A stretch of 21,929 nt of DNA from Eggerthellaceae bacterium (GCA_900753095.1 CAADXT010000093.1:1-21929), one strand, 5' to 3'. Counted from the stretch's first letter, positions 6,920 to 14,246 are shown. The notes: a model not told the origin generated them from the letters alone. A program made the numbers and translations.

Positions 6920-8206
6920 ATGGCTGTCAAGGTTGGCTTGGTCGGAACGGGCACGGTTGGCGGCGGATGTCTCGATATCCTTCGCAACCACAAGGAAGAG
7001 TTCAAACGTCATTTCGGCGTTGAAATTGAGTTGGTCCGCGTGTGCTCCCGCAAGTCAAACGTGGCCGAGGCGTACGGTTTGGGCGATATCTTCACCACCG
7101 ATTTCCACGATGTGGTAAACGATCCTGAAATCGACCTGGTTATCGAGCTTATCGGTGGCACCGCCATTGCCAAAGAAGTGGTAATGGGCGCGTTGCAGAA
7201 CGGCAAGAGCGTGGTTACCGCCAACAAGGCGCTTATGGCTACCGATGGCGAAGAGATCATGGGCCTGGCTGCCGAAAAGGACGTGGAGATCGCGTTCGAG
7301 GCCAGCGTAGGCGGCGCTATCCCCATCATTGTGCCGCTGAAGCATTCCCTTATCGCCAATCGCATCGATTCCATCATGGGCATCGTGAACGGTACCACCA
7401 ACTACATGCTCACGCGCATGGATGAAGACGGCATGGGCTACGAAGACGTGCTGAGGGAAGCTCAGGCCAAGGGTTACGCCGAGGCCGATCCTACGGCTGA
7501 CGTCGATGGTTTCGATGCCGCTGCAAAGATCGCCATCCTTGCATCCATCGCCTTCAACTCGCGCGTAACCATGAGCCAGGTATATGCAGAGGGCATTCGC
7601 CGCATCTCTCCGGTTGATTTGGCTATGGCCCACGAAATGGGCTACACCGTGAAGCTTCTGGCCCACGCCTACCGTACCGATGCGGGCATCGATGTGCGTG
7701 TGCACCCCACGATGATTCCCGAAAGCCATCAGCTCGCCACGGTTAACGGCGTGTTCAACGCCATCTACACGGTGGGTGATGCGGCAGGCGAAAGCATGTT
7801 CTTCGGCGAAGGCGCCGGTGCCGGCCCTGCTGCCAGCGCGGTTATGGGCGATGTGCTTGAGGTGGCGCGCCATCTGCAGATGGGCATCAAGCCTATCGTT
7901 GGCTGCACCTGCACCGACGAGCTGCCCATCCTCTCCATCGAAGATCTGAAGACGAAGTACTACATCCGCTTCGTCGTGGCCGACCGCAGCGGCGTTCTTG
8001 CAGCGGCCGCCGACATCTTCGCGAAGTACGACGTTTCGGTTAAGACGGTTACCCAGCGCGGCAACGCTGCACGCGACGACGTGGATCTTGTGTTCGTTAC
8101 CCACACGGCCGAAGAGCGCAATGTCCGCAAGGCCATCGATGACATTCTTGCTCTAGAGGGCGTTGTCACCGGCGGCTTCCCCTCGGTGATCCGCGTGCAG
8201 GACTAA
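6920..8206 (+). CDS. hom: Homoserine dehydrogenase
   Basis: This is a 428-residue enzyme that reduces aspartate semialdehyde to homoserine with NAD(P)H, at the branch toward threonine and methionine. Residues 6-16 (GLVGTGTVGGG) form the nucleotide-binding loop; ANKAL is at 101-105, GIVNGTTNYM at 154-163 and the catalytic segment ADPTADVDGFDAAAK at 189-203, ending in the conserved lysine K203. From about residue 347 there is a C-terminal ACT domain (FVVADRSGVLAAAADIFAKYDVSV), the usual site of threonine feedback in this class. AGGAAAGG about 8 nt upstream supports the ATG at 6920 over a GTG at 6911. metA, which uses the product, converges from the other side. Confidence 0.95.
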   Translation: MAVKVGLVGTGTVGGGCLDILRNHKEEFKRHFGVEIELVRVCSRKSNVAEAYGLGDIFTTDFHDVVNDPEIDLVIELIGGTAIAKEVVMGALQNGKSVVTANKALMATDGEEIMGLAAEKDVEIAFEASVGGAIPIIVPLKHSLIANRIDSIMGIVNGTTNYMLTRMDEDGMGYEDVLREAQAKGYAEADPTADVDGFDAAAKIAILASIAFNSRVTMSQVYAEGIRRISPVDLAMAHEMGYTVKLLAHAYRTDAGIDVRVHPTMIPESHQLATVNGVFNAIYTVGDAAGESMFFGEGAGAGPAASAVMGDVLEVARHLQMGIKPIVGCTCTDELPILSIEDLKTKYYIRFVVADRSGVLAAAADIFAKYDVSVKTVTQRGNAARDDVDLVFVTHTAEERNVRKAIDDILALEGVVTGGFPSVIRVQD

Positions 8207-8211
8207 CTGCT

Positions 8212-8418
8212 GGCGTGAAGCTGCTCGCGGGGTGGCCTGAAGCTGTTCAGGGATTCCCGCTACCTTGCTCAAAAAGGCATTCTCCAATGGAGAATGCCTT
8301 TTTTCGTGCAGTCGCTGCTTCATGTATTGGAAGAAGATTTTCCGTTGGAAAATCAAACAGGAATTGCTTTCAGAGAACCCTTCACAGCCCCAGGCCACCC
8401 CGCGAGCAGCTTCACGCC
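8212..8418 (+). ncRNA. Candidate structured RNA element, copy B
   Basis: It begins 5 nt after the hom stop and lies between convergent hom and metA. The outer stem is a perfect 28 bp (8212-8239 with 8391-8418), then a short 5-bp helix (8242-8246 with 8384-8388), a 2x2 mismatch and AGGG/CCCT (8249-8252 with 8378-8381), the same layout as copy A. Inner hairpins are 8271-8285 with 8289-8303 (15 bp), 8308-8311 with 8315-8318, and 8336-8343 with 8347-8354. The segment 8316-8340 matches copy A 4576-4600 at 24 of 25 positions, and AACAGGA and CAGAG-ACCCT also recur. The 15-bp hairpin, flanked by A and T runs, doubles as an apparent bidirectional intrinsic terminator, so hom transcripts may end inside the element. 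Confidence 0.55.
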
Positions 8419-8472
8419 GAGGCAAGTTTGCTCTTGCCGCGAATCGATGGGGGGATGGAAGCCGCCAAAATG

Positions 8473-8502
8473 AAGGCCCGCGGGCTGGTGCCGGCGGGCC
8501 TT
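8473..8502 (-). terminator. Probable terminator of metA
   Basis: A 9-bp stem (8473-8481 with 8494-8502) is followed on the minus strand by CATTTTGG. It lies about 100 nt past the metA stop, so it is somewhat distant; a weak 7-bp hairpin at 8549-8572 lies between. Confidence 0.45.
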
Positions 8503-8601
8503 GCGCACGTTGCGCTTTTCGTCCGTGCTGTTTTACTTTGCTGATTTGCAGCGGGAATCCCTGAACCGCTGCAGGTTCCTCTTCTGGGCGGACGGGTATG
8601 C

Positions 8602-9525
8602 CTACTTTGCGGAAAGGTTGCCCAAATCGTACGGCGTTGCTTGGTATACGTAGTAGTTCAGCCAGTTGGTGTACAGCAGCTGGGCGGTGGCGCGCCAGTT
8701 GGATATGGGCTGCTGGGTGGGGTCGTCGTTGGGGAAGTAGTGCTTGGGCATATCGGGGTTCAGGCCCTTTTTCAGGTCGCGATGGTATTCTCCGGCCAAG
8801 GTATCGGTGTCGTATTCCGGGTGGCCGAACACGAAGAAGTGGCGGCTGTCGGTGCTCTTGGCGATGAACACGCCCGCCTCGTCGGAAACGGAGATGAGCT
8901 CCAGCTCGGGCACCTTCTCAATATCTTCAGCGTGCACCTCAGTCCAACGGGAGTGGGGTGCATGGATAACGGTGTCGAAGCCGCGCACCAAAGGCGAGGT
9001 GGGCTTTAGGATCTTGTGTTCGAAGATGCCCGTCATCTTGTGCTCCATCAGGTACTTCGGGATACCGAAATGGTAGTAGGCGCCCGCCTGCGCGCCCCAG
9101 CACAGGTACAGGGTGGAAAAGACGTTCGTTTTCGCCCATTCGAAGATGTCGCACAGCTCGGGCCAGTAATCCACGTCTTCAAACGGGAGCTTTTCAACTG
9201 GCGCGCCGGTAACGATCATGCCGTCGTAGTACTTGTTGCGGATGTCGTCCAGGTCAACGTAGAACGACTTCATATGCTCGGCTGGCACGTGCGAAGCCTT
9301 GTGGGTAACGGTTTGCAGCAGGTCTACCTCAACCTGCAAAGGCGTGTTCGAAAGCTTTCGCAGGATCTGCGTCTCGGTTTCGATTTTCAAGGGCATCAGA
9401 TTCAAAATCAGCACGCGCAAAGGGCGAATGTCCTGGTGGATAGCGCGATGCTCGGTCATCACGAAGATGTTTTCGCTTTCAAGAACCTCTGTTGCCGGCA
9501 GAGCGTCGGGAATACGAATTGGCAT
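8602..9525 (-). CDS. metA: Homoserine O-acyltransferase MetA, predicted acetyl-specific
   Basis: This is a 307-residue MetA-family enzyme that activates homoserine for methionine synthesis. The catalytic residues fall at the standard positions: Cys 142 in LYLCWGAQAG, and His 235 and Glu 237 in GHPEYD. The residue that sets acyl-CoA choice in this family is Glu 111 (GAPVEKLPF). Glu here is linked to acetyl-CoA, whereas E. coli has Gly and uses succinyl-CoA. An AGGAG site 6 nt upstream on the minus strand fixes the start. The gene converges with hom, which makes its substrate. The leader contains two hairpins and a TACAAT box (see the 9526-9957 entry). Acetyl specificity is a prediction from one position. 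Confidence 0.93.
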   Translation of the reverse strand: MPIRIPDALPATEVLESENIFVMTEHRAIHQDIRPLRVLILNLMPLKIETETQILRKLSNTPLQVEVDLLQTVTHKASHVPAEHMKSFYVDLDDIRNKYYDGMIVTGAPVEKLPFEDVDYWPELCDIFEWAKTNVFSTLYLCWGAQAGAYYHFGIPKYLMEHKMTGIFEHKILKPTSPLVRGFDTVIHAPHSRWTEVHAEDIEKVPELELISVSDEAGVFIAKSTDSRHFFVFGHPEYDTDTLAGEYHRDLKKGLNPDMPKHYFPNDDPTQQPISNWRATAQLLYTNWLNYYVYQATPYDLGNLSAK

Positions 9526-9689
9526 AGGTGCTCCTTCTATGGCGATTGCGCGGGCTGTTGGTGACGGCTTTCATCCCCCACGGTGAAAGCCGCGTTGCCG
9601 CCTCGATGCGGCATGCTCCGGCGCGATGTTTCAGTAGCGAGTTCGATTGTACGCGCGAGCAGGGGCTTCTTCCACGGCCGCCAGCTAAT

Positions 9690-9705
9690 CTATAGCTAGC
9701 TATAG
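9690..9705. promoter_or_regulatory. 16-bp perfect palindrome, possible operator
   Basis: CTATAGCTAGCTATAG is fully self-complementary and AT-rich against a GC-rich background. It lies between the divergent metA and PHP-family genes, about 40 nt upstream of the metA TACAAT box. It looks like a dimeric regulator site; the regulator is unknown. Confidence 0.4.
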
Positions 9706-9872
9706 GTAATTGCTTTGACCAGGCATTTCTTATGTTTCGCAGGGTTATCGCGGCTGCTTGCGTGCGGGGTGGGGTTGGTGCTGCGCGGCGCATCTGCGCT
9801 CGGAAGGCACGTGCAGCCGTTTTCACGTGAGCCCTTTGCTGTTGCGGGAGCATCGCTCAGCTGCTTGCGTAC

Positions 9873-9878
9873 TATAAT
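9873..9878 (+). promoter_or_regulatory. TATAAT -10 box upstream of the PHP-family gene
   Basis: This is a consensus -10 hexamer with no clear -35 at the right distance. A start near 9885 would rule out start codons before it and leave ATGs at 9904 and 9958. Confidence 0.4.
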
Positions 9879-9957
9879 GGCAGATGGTTGCGAGTCTACG
9901 GATATGCCCGCATCCAACCAGCCCGTTAAACTCAATCGAATCAGAGAGCTTTTCGCT

Positions 9958-11064
9958 ATGCGTGACGTTCATTGCCATATCCTTCCTGGAGTAGACGATG
10001 GTGCCCGCACCATGTCGGAATCGCTGCTGATGCTCTCCGAGGCCATGAAGGCGGGCGTTACCTCTATCGTGTGCACGCCGCGTTGCTGCGACCCTTGGTT
10101 CAATTTCGAGCGTATGTGGCAGGCGTTTCTGCAGCTGAAGCATCACGCTTCGGCCATCCCCGGAGCTCCCGAGCTTTCCATGGGGTTCGAGGTCGAGTTT
10201 CACAAGCTCAAGCAGTTGGGTATGGATGCTGCGGTGCAGCTGGGCAACGACCAGGGCGAGTTCTTGCTTGAGCTTCCCGAGGGAACGCTGCCGCTTGACT
10301 GGGAGTATGTGGTGCACAATCTGCAGCGCAAGGGCTTTAAGGTGATAATCGCTCACCCCGAGCGCTGCCGCGAGGTGCAGAAAGACATCGAAGTGGCGCG
10401 CCGTTTCGTTCTGGCTGGTTGCGAACTGCAGATTTCCGCTGGATGCGTATACGGTGGCCTGCTTGACCCTGCGCGTCGCGCGGCGAAGAAGCTGGTTCAG
10501 GCTGGCATGGTGCATCACCTGGCAAGCGATGCACGTTGCCCCGACGATTACGAGCTGCTAACTGAGGCTATGGAGTACTTCAAGCGTGTCGCCGATGCTG
10601 ACGCCGATGCGATGGAGAACAAGCCCATCGAAGAGGTTGAGCGCCAGTGCGCGGAAGCCGAGGCGCGTGCTGAGGGCGCAAAGCGCGGCCGCTCGTTCGG
10701 TTTCGACGATTTGGACGCGCCAGCTGCGGAGGGTTCCACCCAGCCAGGCGATTCTGGCGAGCGCAGGTTGACTTCTGGTCAGGAGGCCTACCGTGCTGCC
10801 AAGGCTGCTGCCGAGCGTGCGGGCGAACAGCCTGCGGTGGTGTTCACGGGCGCTGCCTCGCCGAGCGTGGTTCATCCGGCGGAACAGGGGAAGAAGGAGT
10901 CGACCGCGGCGAGCGCCTTGCGTTTGGGCGATTTGCCGCTTCCTTCCAAAGAGGCTCCCAAGCGTGCGTCTCATGCCGCTGCGGGCCAAGACTGTGCCGA
11001 TGTCGCCTTGGACGCCATGTACGACGATGCGCCGATTCGCGGGAAGCACGCTCGGAAGGCGTAA
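9958..11064 (+). CDS. PHP-family CpsB/YwqE-like protein with altered metal site and long tail
   Basis: Residues 1-200 match the CpsB/CapC/YwqE family of PHP-fold tyrosine phosphatases that act on the kinases of capsule and exopolysaccharide synthesis. Present are HCHILPGVDDGA (5-16), GFEVE (76-80), IAHPER (131-136) and SDA (190-192). Two usual ligand motifs are changed: the TPHH-type motif reads TPRC (40-43) and SDAH reads SDAR (190-193). Residues from about 210 to 368 are a polar, Ala-, Glu- and Pro-rich tail absent from the roughly 250-residue family norm. The ATG at 9958 fits the family start; in-frame ATGs at 9904 and 9877 add 18 or 27 residues, and no ribosome site clearly decides. No capsule genes are nearby. 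Activity is uncertain. Confidence 0.75.
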   Translation: MRDVHCHILPGVDDGARTMSESLLMLSEAMKAGVTSIVCTPRCCDPWFNFERMWQAFLQLKHHASAIPGAPELSMGFEVEFHKLKQLGMDAAVQLGNDQGEFLLELPEGTLPLDWEYVVHNLQRKGFKVIIAHPERCREVQKDIEVARRFVLAGCELQISAGCVYGGLLDPARRAAKKLVQAGMVHHLASDARCPDDYELLTEAMEYFKRVADADADAMENKPIEEVERQCAEAEARAEGAKRGRSFGFDDLDAPAAEGSTQPGDSGERRLTSGQEAYRAAKAAAERAGEQPAVVFTGAASPSVVHPAEQGKKESTAASALRLGDLPLPSKEAPKRASHAAAGQDCADVALDAMYDDAPIRGKHARKA

Positions 11065-11233
11065 GCATTTTAAGTTTTACTGTTGTCTGATTAACATCAT
11101 CAATAACAGGCCTCTCATTTCGAATAATAGGATTCGCCTATAGATAAATCTGCATTTATAGGTTTATTTTCCTGTGTCCTGGTGGGAAAATATATTCCGT
11201 TAGCGATACCAAAGCTTGCAGCTTTTGTCGCAT
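11065..11233. other. AT-rich intergenic island with stacked small hairpins
   Basis: The base composition drops sharply to AT-rich after the PHP gene. It holds hairpins 11144-11149 with 11154-11159, 11165-11172 with 11185-11192 (8 bp) and 11211-11216 with 11220-11225, and then meets the strong terminator at 11234. No ORF with a ribosome site was seen. It may be a long 3' UTR or a small RNA gene; no clear promoter is visible. Confidence 0.3.
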
Positions 11234-11274
11234 GCGCCCCACGCGATACCCCTCTCGCGTGTGGGCGCTTTTTT
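11234..11274 (+). terminator. Strong intrinsic terminator
   Basis: A GC-rich stem of 12-13 bp with one bulged or mismatched base (GCGCCC and ACGCGA paired with TCGCGT and GGGCGC) is followed by six Ts at 11269-11274. It lies 170 nt past the PHP gene stop, so it ends a long 3' UTR or a separate small transcript. Confidence 0.75.
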
Positions 11275-11301
11275 GTTACGCCGTTCTACGAACGGCGTAA
11301 C
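11275..11301. repeat. Perfect 12-bp inverted repeat
   Basis: GTTACGCCGTTC at 11275-11286 and its complement at 11290-11301 enclose a 3-nt loop, directly after the terminator T-run. Confidence 0.6.
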
Positions 11302-11352
11302 GTTCGCTGTTTCGTCCAACTCTCCAGCCCAAGTAACGCCCTTTGGGCGTTT

Positions 11353-11453
11353 GCTTGAATTTGCTTCGCTCTTCAAACGGGGATGTTGGGTGCTGCTCCG
11401 ATGGCTCGACTATCGTTCTGGGGGGGGCTTGAACTTGCTTTGCTCTTCAAGCG
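11353..11453. repeat. 27-bp direct repeat pair
   Basis: The segments 11353-11379 and 11427-11453 are alike at 24 of 27 positions, 74 nt apart. Each starts with GCTTGAA and ends with its near complement TTCAA, so each can also fold as a small hairpin. No gene is seen here. Confidence 0.6.
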
Positions 11454-11514
11454 ATTGCGGCATGGGTTCTCTGCTTGGGCGAACGGTCTTTTTCGGGCGG
11501 CGAGCGATTTTCTT

Positions 11515-11575
11515 GCTAAAAGTTATTGACGGCTAACTTTCTTTTGGTTAAGTTATCTATGGTTAACTTTGAGGA
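11515..11575. repeat. 15-bp-period tandem repeat
   Basis: GGCTAACTTT at 11531, GGTTAAGTTA at 11546 and GGTTAACTTT at 11561 are exactly 15 bp apart. A weaker first unit, GCTAAAAGTTA, starts at 11515. It could be a set of protein-binding sites or a decayed repeat. Confidence 0.5.
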
Positions 11576-11972
11576 AGCGAAAACTTCCGGTGAAGAACTT
11601 CTACACCTCTTCATCGGCAATGTTCTCTTCGGGCTCATATTGGGATGTTGCCACTGCTTTGTCCTTTTTGATTCGCCGGAAGTTTCGCCGACTCGAAACC
11701 TCTTGCTTTTGAACAAGAGTGTGAACGAGGAAAGGTCCGCCATTGGCGGGCCTTTCCTGCGCTTGCCGGTTTTAAGCCGGATTTGAATTATCGTGCGGCG
11801 ATTTGAGCCGTTGAAGTGCGCTTGCCTGCTTCGCTTTGAGAGAATATCGCGTTTCTGGCGGCAAAATGCCCGGCAATGTGCCCTGTTTGCAGCCTGTTGG
11901 GATAGGGGCCTGTTCTTTAGTGGCTTAATTGCCGAACCGAGCGGGACTATCGGCGAAAGCGCTTTCGAAGAC
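11576..11972. other. Gene-free stretch downstream of vanZ-like gene
   Basis: Open frames on both strands lack ribosome sites and family resemblance. A hairpin of 13 bp with one G-T pair (11729-11741 with 11745-11757) resembles a terminator but lacks a clean T-run. A 14-bp perfect palindrome, CGAAAGCGCTTTCG, lies at 11954-11967, a few bases past the minus-strand vanZ-like stop. Confidence 0.4.
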
Positions 11973-12437
11973 TTAGCGCTCCAGCTTGCCTGCTTTCCTC
12001 AAACCGAAGCGCATCAGTGCGGCGCCGATCAACGAGGCCACGGTGTCTACCGCCCAATCGGCGGGGTCGCAGCTACGTTCGGGGACGAAAATCTGGTGGA
12101 ACTCGTCGGTTACGCCATAGAGGCTGCCTATTGCCAGCGCGGCTATCAGCGCGGCTCTGGCCCCCATATGGAAACGCAGCGCATTGAACAGCAACGCGCC
12201 GAAAATCAGGTACTCGGTGAAGTGGCCCACCGGCGAAACGTCGACTTCATGGCCGAAAAGCTGCTTTGCGCCTGCTGCCAAGGCTCCCTTGACGGCAGAG
12301 ACAATGCCCAAGCCGTTGTTGATCGATTCGCCCGTATTCGCCGACATCCAGAAAATCACGCCCGCCATTGCCACAACGGCAATCCAGCTTAAAGCGATTT
12401 TGGAGGTGCGGGAACAAAGGGGAGAAGACGAGCTCAT
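11973..12437 (-). CDS. VanZ-like family membrane protein
   Basis: This small membrane protein has 154 residues and about four hydrophobic segments. The VanZ-like signature is clear: FWMSANTG after the first helix, VGHFTEYLIFGALLF in the middle, then YGVTDEFHQIFVPERSCDPADWAVDTVASLIGA, which holds the conserved DE-H and D-D pattern. VanZ itself gives low teicoplanin resistance, but most relatives are of unknown function. The start at 12437 is chosen because AAAGG lies about 6 nt upstream on the minus strand and the protein then starts just before the first helix; a longer frame to 12746 overlaps the divergent exporter gene. A 14-bp palindrome lies just after the stop. Confidence 0.8.
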   Translation of the reverse strand: MSSSSPLCSRTSKIALSWIAVVAMAGVIFWMSANTGESINNGLGIVSAVKGALAAGAKQLFGHEVDVSPVGHFTEYLIFGALLFNALRFHMGARAALIAALAIGSLYGVTDEFHQIFVPERSCDPADWAVDTVASLIGAALMRFGLRKAGKLER

Positions 12438-12555
12438 GGTGGCCTTTCGTTTGGCGAGTAGGTACCAGTAGGGTACGTCATTGCGCCGCGGGAAGGGGCG
12501 GCAGAAGTGCTGCGGTAAGATAAACCACAGTATTTCATCATCGAAAGGGGAAGCA

Positions 12556-13923
12556 TTGCAAGACGGCGGCAAACAGGTGCAGGCGCGGGTTATCGTGCTT
12601 ATCGCTCTCGTCATCTTCGGCTCATGCCTGGGCAACCTTTCCCAGACTGCGCTCAACGCCATGTTTTCTGGAATGGCGGCCGACTTCGGCGTGCAGATGG
12701 AGCTGGGGCAATGGGTTACCACGCTGTACATGCTGGTCCTGGGCATAACGGTTCCCTCGGTTACCTACCTTATGCGCCGTTTCCCGCTGAAGAACGTGGT
12801 GTTGGCCGCATTGCTGCTCCTGTTGCTAGGTGCAGCCATCGATGCTGTTGCGCCATCGTTTGAGGTTCTGATCTGCGGGCGCGTGCTCCAGGCTGTTTCG
12901 GCGGGCATCACCATGCCCATGATGATCAGCATCGTGATGACCTCGTTCCCGCGCGACAGGCAGGCGACGGTTATGGGCATTGCCGGCATTGCTATGGGGT
13001 TCGCGCCCAATATCGGGCCTACCATCGGCGGTTGGATGATCGAGTTCGCTGGATGGCGCAGCTTCTTCGTGCTGCTGTTCGTTTGCGCATTGGTGCTGCT
13101 GGTTTTGGCTGCTCTGCTTATCGCTCGCCAGCCCCAGGCAGACTCTTCGGCAAAGCTCGATGTTGCTTCGCTGCTGCTTTCCGCATTGGGCTTTGGCGGC
13201 TTGCTCTTGGGCTTCTCGAACGCTTCAAGCTTCGGGCTTGCCAGTCCCTTTATCTGGGTTCCCATCTTTGCGGGCGTGCTGTTCCTGGTGCTGTACCTGC
13301 GCAGGCAGAAGCGCATCGAACACCCCCTTACCAACTTGCGCATTTTCGATTCATGGCGCTATCGCGCAAGTTTTTGGGCTGCCAATGCGCTGTTCGCCAG
13401 CTTCATGGGCATCACGCTGATCATCCCGCTCTTTATCGAGAACCAGTGGGGCGGTACGGCGCTTCAGGCAGGTCTGGCGCTGCTTCCGGGCACGGTGGCC
13501 GCCTTCATCGTGAACCCTTTGGCCGGCTGGCTGGTCGATCGCATTGGAGCGCGTCCGGTGGTAGTGGTAGCTTCGGTCTTTTTGGCGGCGGGCGCCGTCT
13601 CGATGGCGTTCATCGACGAGCAAACGCCGTTTTGGGCGATTGTTGCGCTGCAAGGTGTGCGTGCCACGGGGGTGTCTGGGCTCATCGGCCCCCTTACCTC
13701 GTGGGGCATGGCCGATTTGCCGCACTCGATCATGACCGACGGCTCTTCCTTCGGCACGGCGGTGCGCCAGGCGTGTGCTTCCATGGGCACCGCGCTCATG
13801 GTGTTCGCCATTGCCCTCGGCGCTTCCGCAGGCGTGCCGCTTATGGGCTTCCATGCGGCGTTCGCCATCTCGGGCGTGTTCGCAGCTGTGGTGCTTGTGC
13901 TTGCGTTGGCGCGCGTGCGCTAA
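12556..13923 (+). CDS. DHA2-type MFS drug/proton antiporter
   Basis: This is a 455-residue major facilitator exporter, mostly hydrophobic helices, consistent with the 14-helix DHA2 (EmrB/QacA-like) group. Seen are GQWVTTLYMLVLGITVP in the first third, GRVLQAVSAGITMPM, and the antiporter motif C, GFAPNIGPTIGGW, near residues 150-165. A TTG start at 12556 is preferred: GAAAGGGG ends 5 nt upstream, and no ATG lies between it and the first membrane helix. A longer frame reaches back to 12481 without a ribosome site. The gene is divergent from the vanZ-like gene across about 120 nt. Such proteins export cationic or amphipathic compounds; the substrate is unknown. Confidence 0.88.
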   Translation: MQDGGKQVQARVIVLIALVIFGSCLGNLSQTALNAMFSGMAADFGVQMELGQWVTTLYMLVLGITVPSVTYLMRRFPLKNVVLAALLLLLLGAAIDAVAPSFEVLICGRVLQAVSAGITMPMMISIVMTSFPRDRQATVMGIAGIAMGFAPNIGPTIGGWMIEFAGWRSFFVLLFVCALVLLVLAALLIARQPQADSSAKLDVASLLLSALGFGGLLLGFSNASSFGLASPFIWVPIFAGVLFLVLYLRRQKRIEHPLTNLRIFDSWRYRASFWAANALFASFMGITLIIPLFIENQWGGTALQAGLALLPGTVAAFIVNPLAGWLVDRIGARPVVVVASVFLAAGAVSMAFIDEQTPFWAIVALQGVRATGVSGLIGPLTSWGMADLPHSIMTDGSSFGTAVRQACASMGTALMVFAIALGASAGVPLMGFHAAFAISGVFAAVVLVLALARVR

Positions 13924-14246
13924 CGAGTGTGCTCTGCGTTTAGGCCGTCGGCTTTTGCCCTGGGTTTATTCTTCCGGTTTCGACCTTACCCCGCCGCTCC
14001 GCTCCGCAGCGCTTCGCTTCAGCGCTCTCTTTTCGGGCCATGCTCGCTGCCCGCGGCGGCGTTCGGGACGCGACTCCTGCGAGCGTATGCCTTGCGGTTT
14101 CGTTTCCGATTTTCCGCCGCTTCATCTTCTGCTTCTCGAAGCGATCCTGCCCGACGCCAAGCGCGAATCATGTTTAATTGGGGAAGGGCTGAGTAATTTG
14201 CCGAGCTCTCTTTTCGTGCGGTGCGCACGTGGGTAGAATACGAGCC
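13924..14246. other. Gene-free stretch between exporter and GNAT gene
   Basis: It contains a weak hairpin (14008-14013 with 14021-14026) followed by CTCTTTT, which may end the exporter transcript, and a TAGAAT box at 14234-14239 close to the GNAT start. No supported gene was seen; open frames here are low-complexity translations. Confidence 0.35.

Larger units (their letters stand above)
9526..9957. other. Divergent regulatory region between metA and the PHP-family gene
   Basis: On the metA side there is a hairpin of 9 bp (9565-9573 with 9584-9592), a second short GC-rich hairpin near 9596-9617 and a TACAAT box (minus strand, 9646-9651) without a good -35. At 9690-9705 is a perfect 16-bp palindrome, CTATAGCTAGCTATAG. 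On the other side a perfect TATAAT lies at 9873-9878, also without a good -35. No known SAM or other riboswitch core was recognised. Open frames here are not supported by ribosome sites or family resemblance. Confidence 0.45.

Noticed and set aside
4489..8418. Elements A and B as MITEs with terminal inverted repeats
   Set aside because: Terminal arms of one MITE family should be alike between copies. Here the outer arms differ completely while inner unpaired segments match, and no target-site duplication is visible.
8153..8564. Open frames of 90-110 codons downstream of hom
   Set aside because: They run through the hairpin stems of structured element B and lack ribosome sites; codon content looks random.
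9715..9957. N-terminal extension of the PHP-family gene
   Set aside because: It lies partly upstream of a TATAAT box, lacks a ribosome site and has no family similarity; the family start is near 9958.
11516..11786. Short open frames on both strands (75 and 86 codons)
   Set aside because: The plus frame starts in the 15-bp tandem repeat, has no ribosome site and resembles no family; the minus frame mirrors it.
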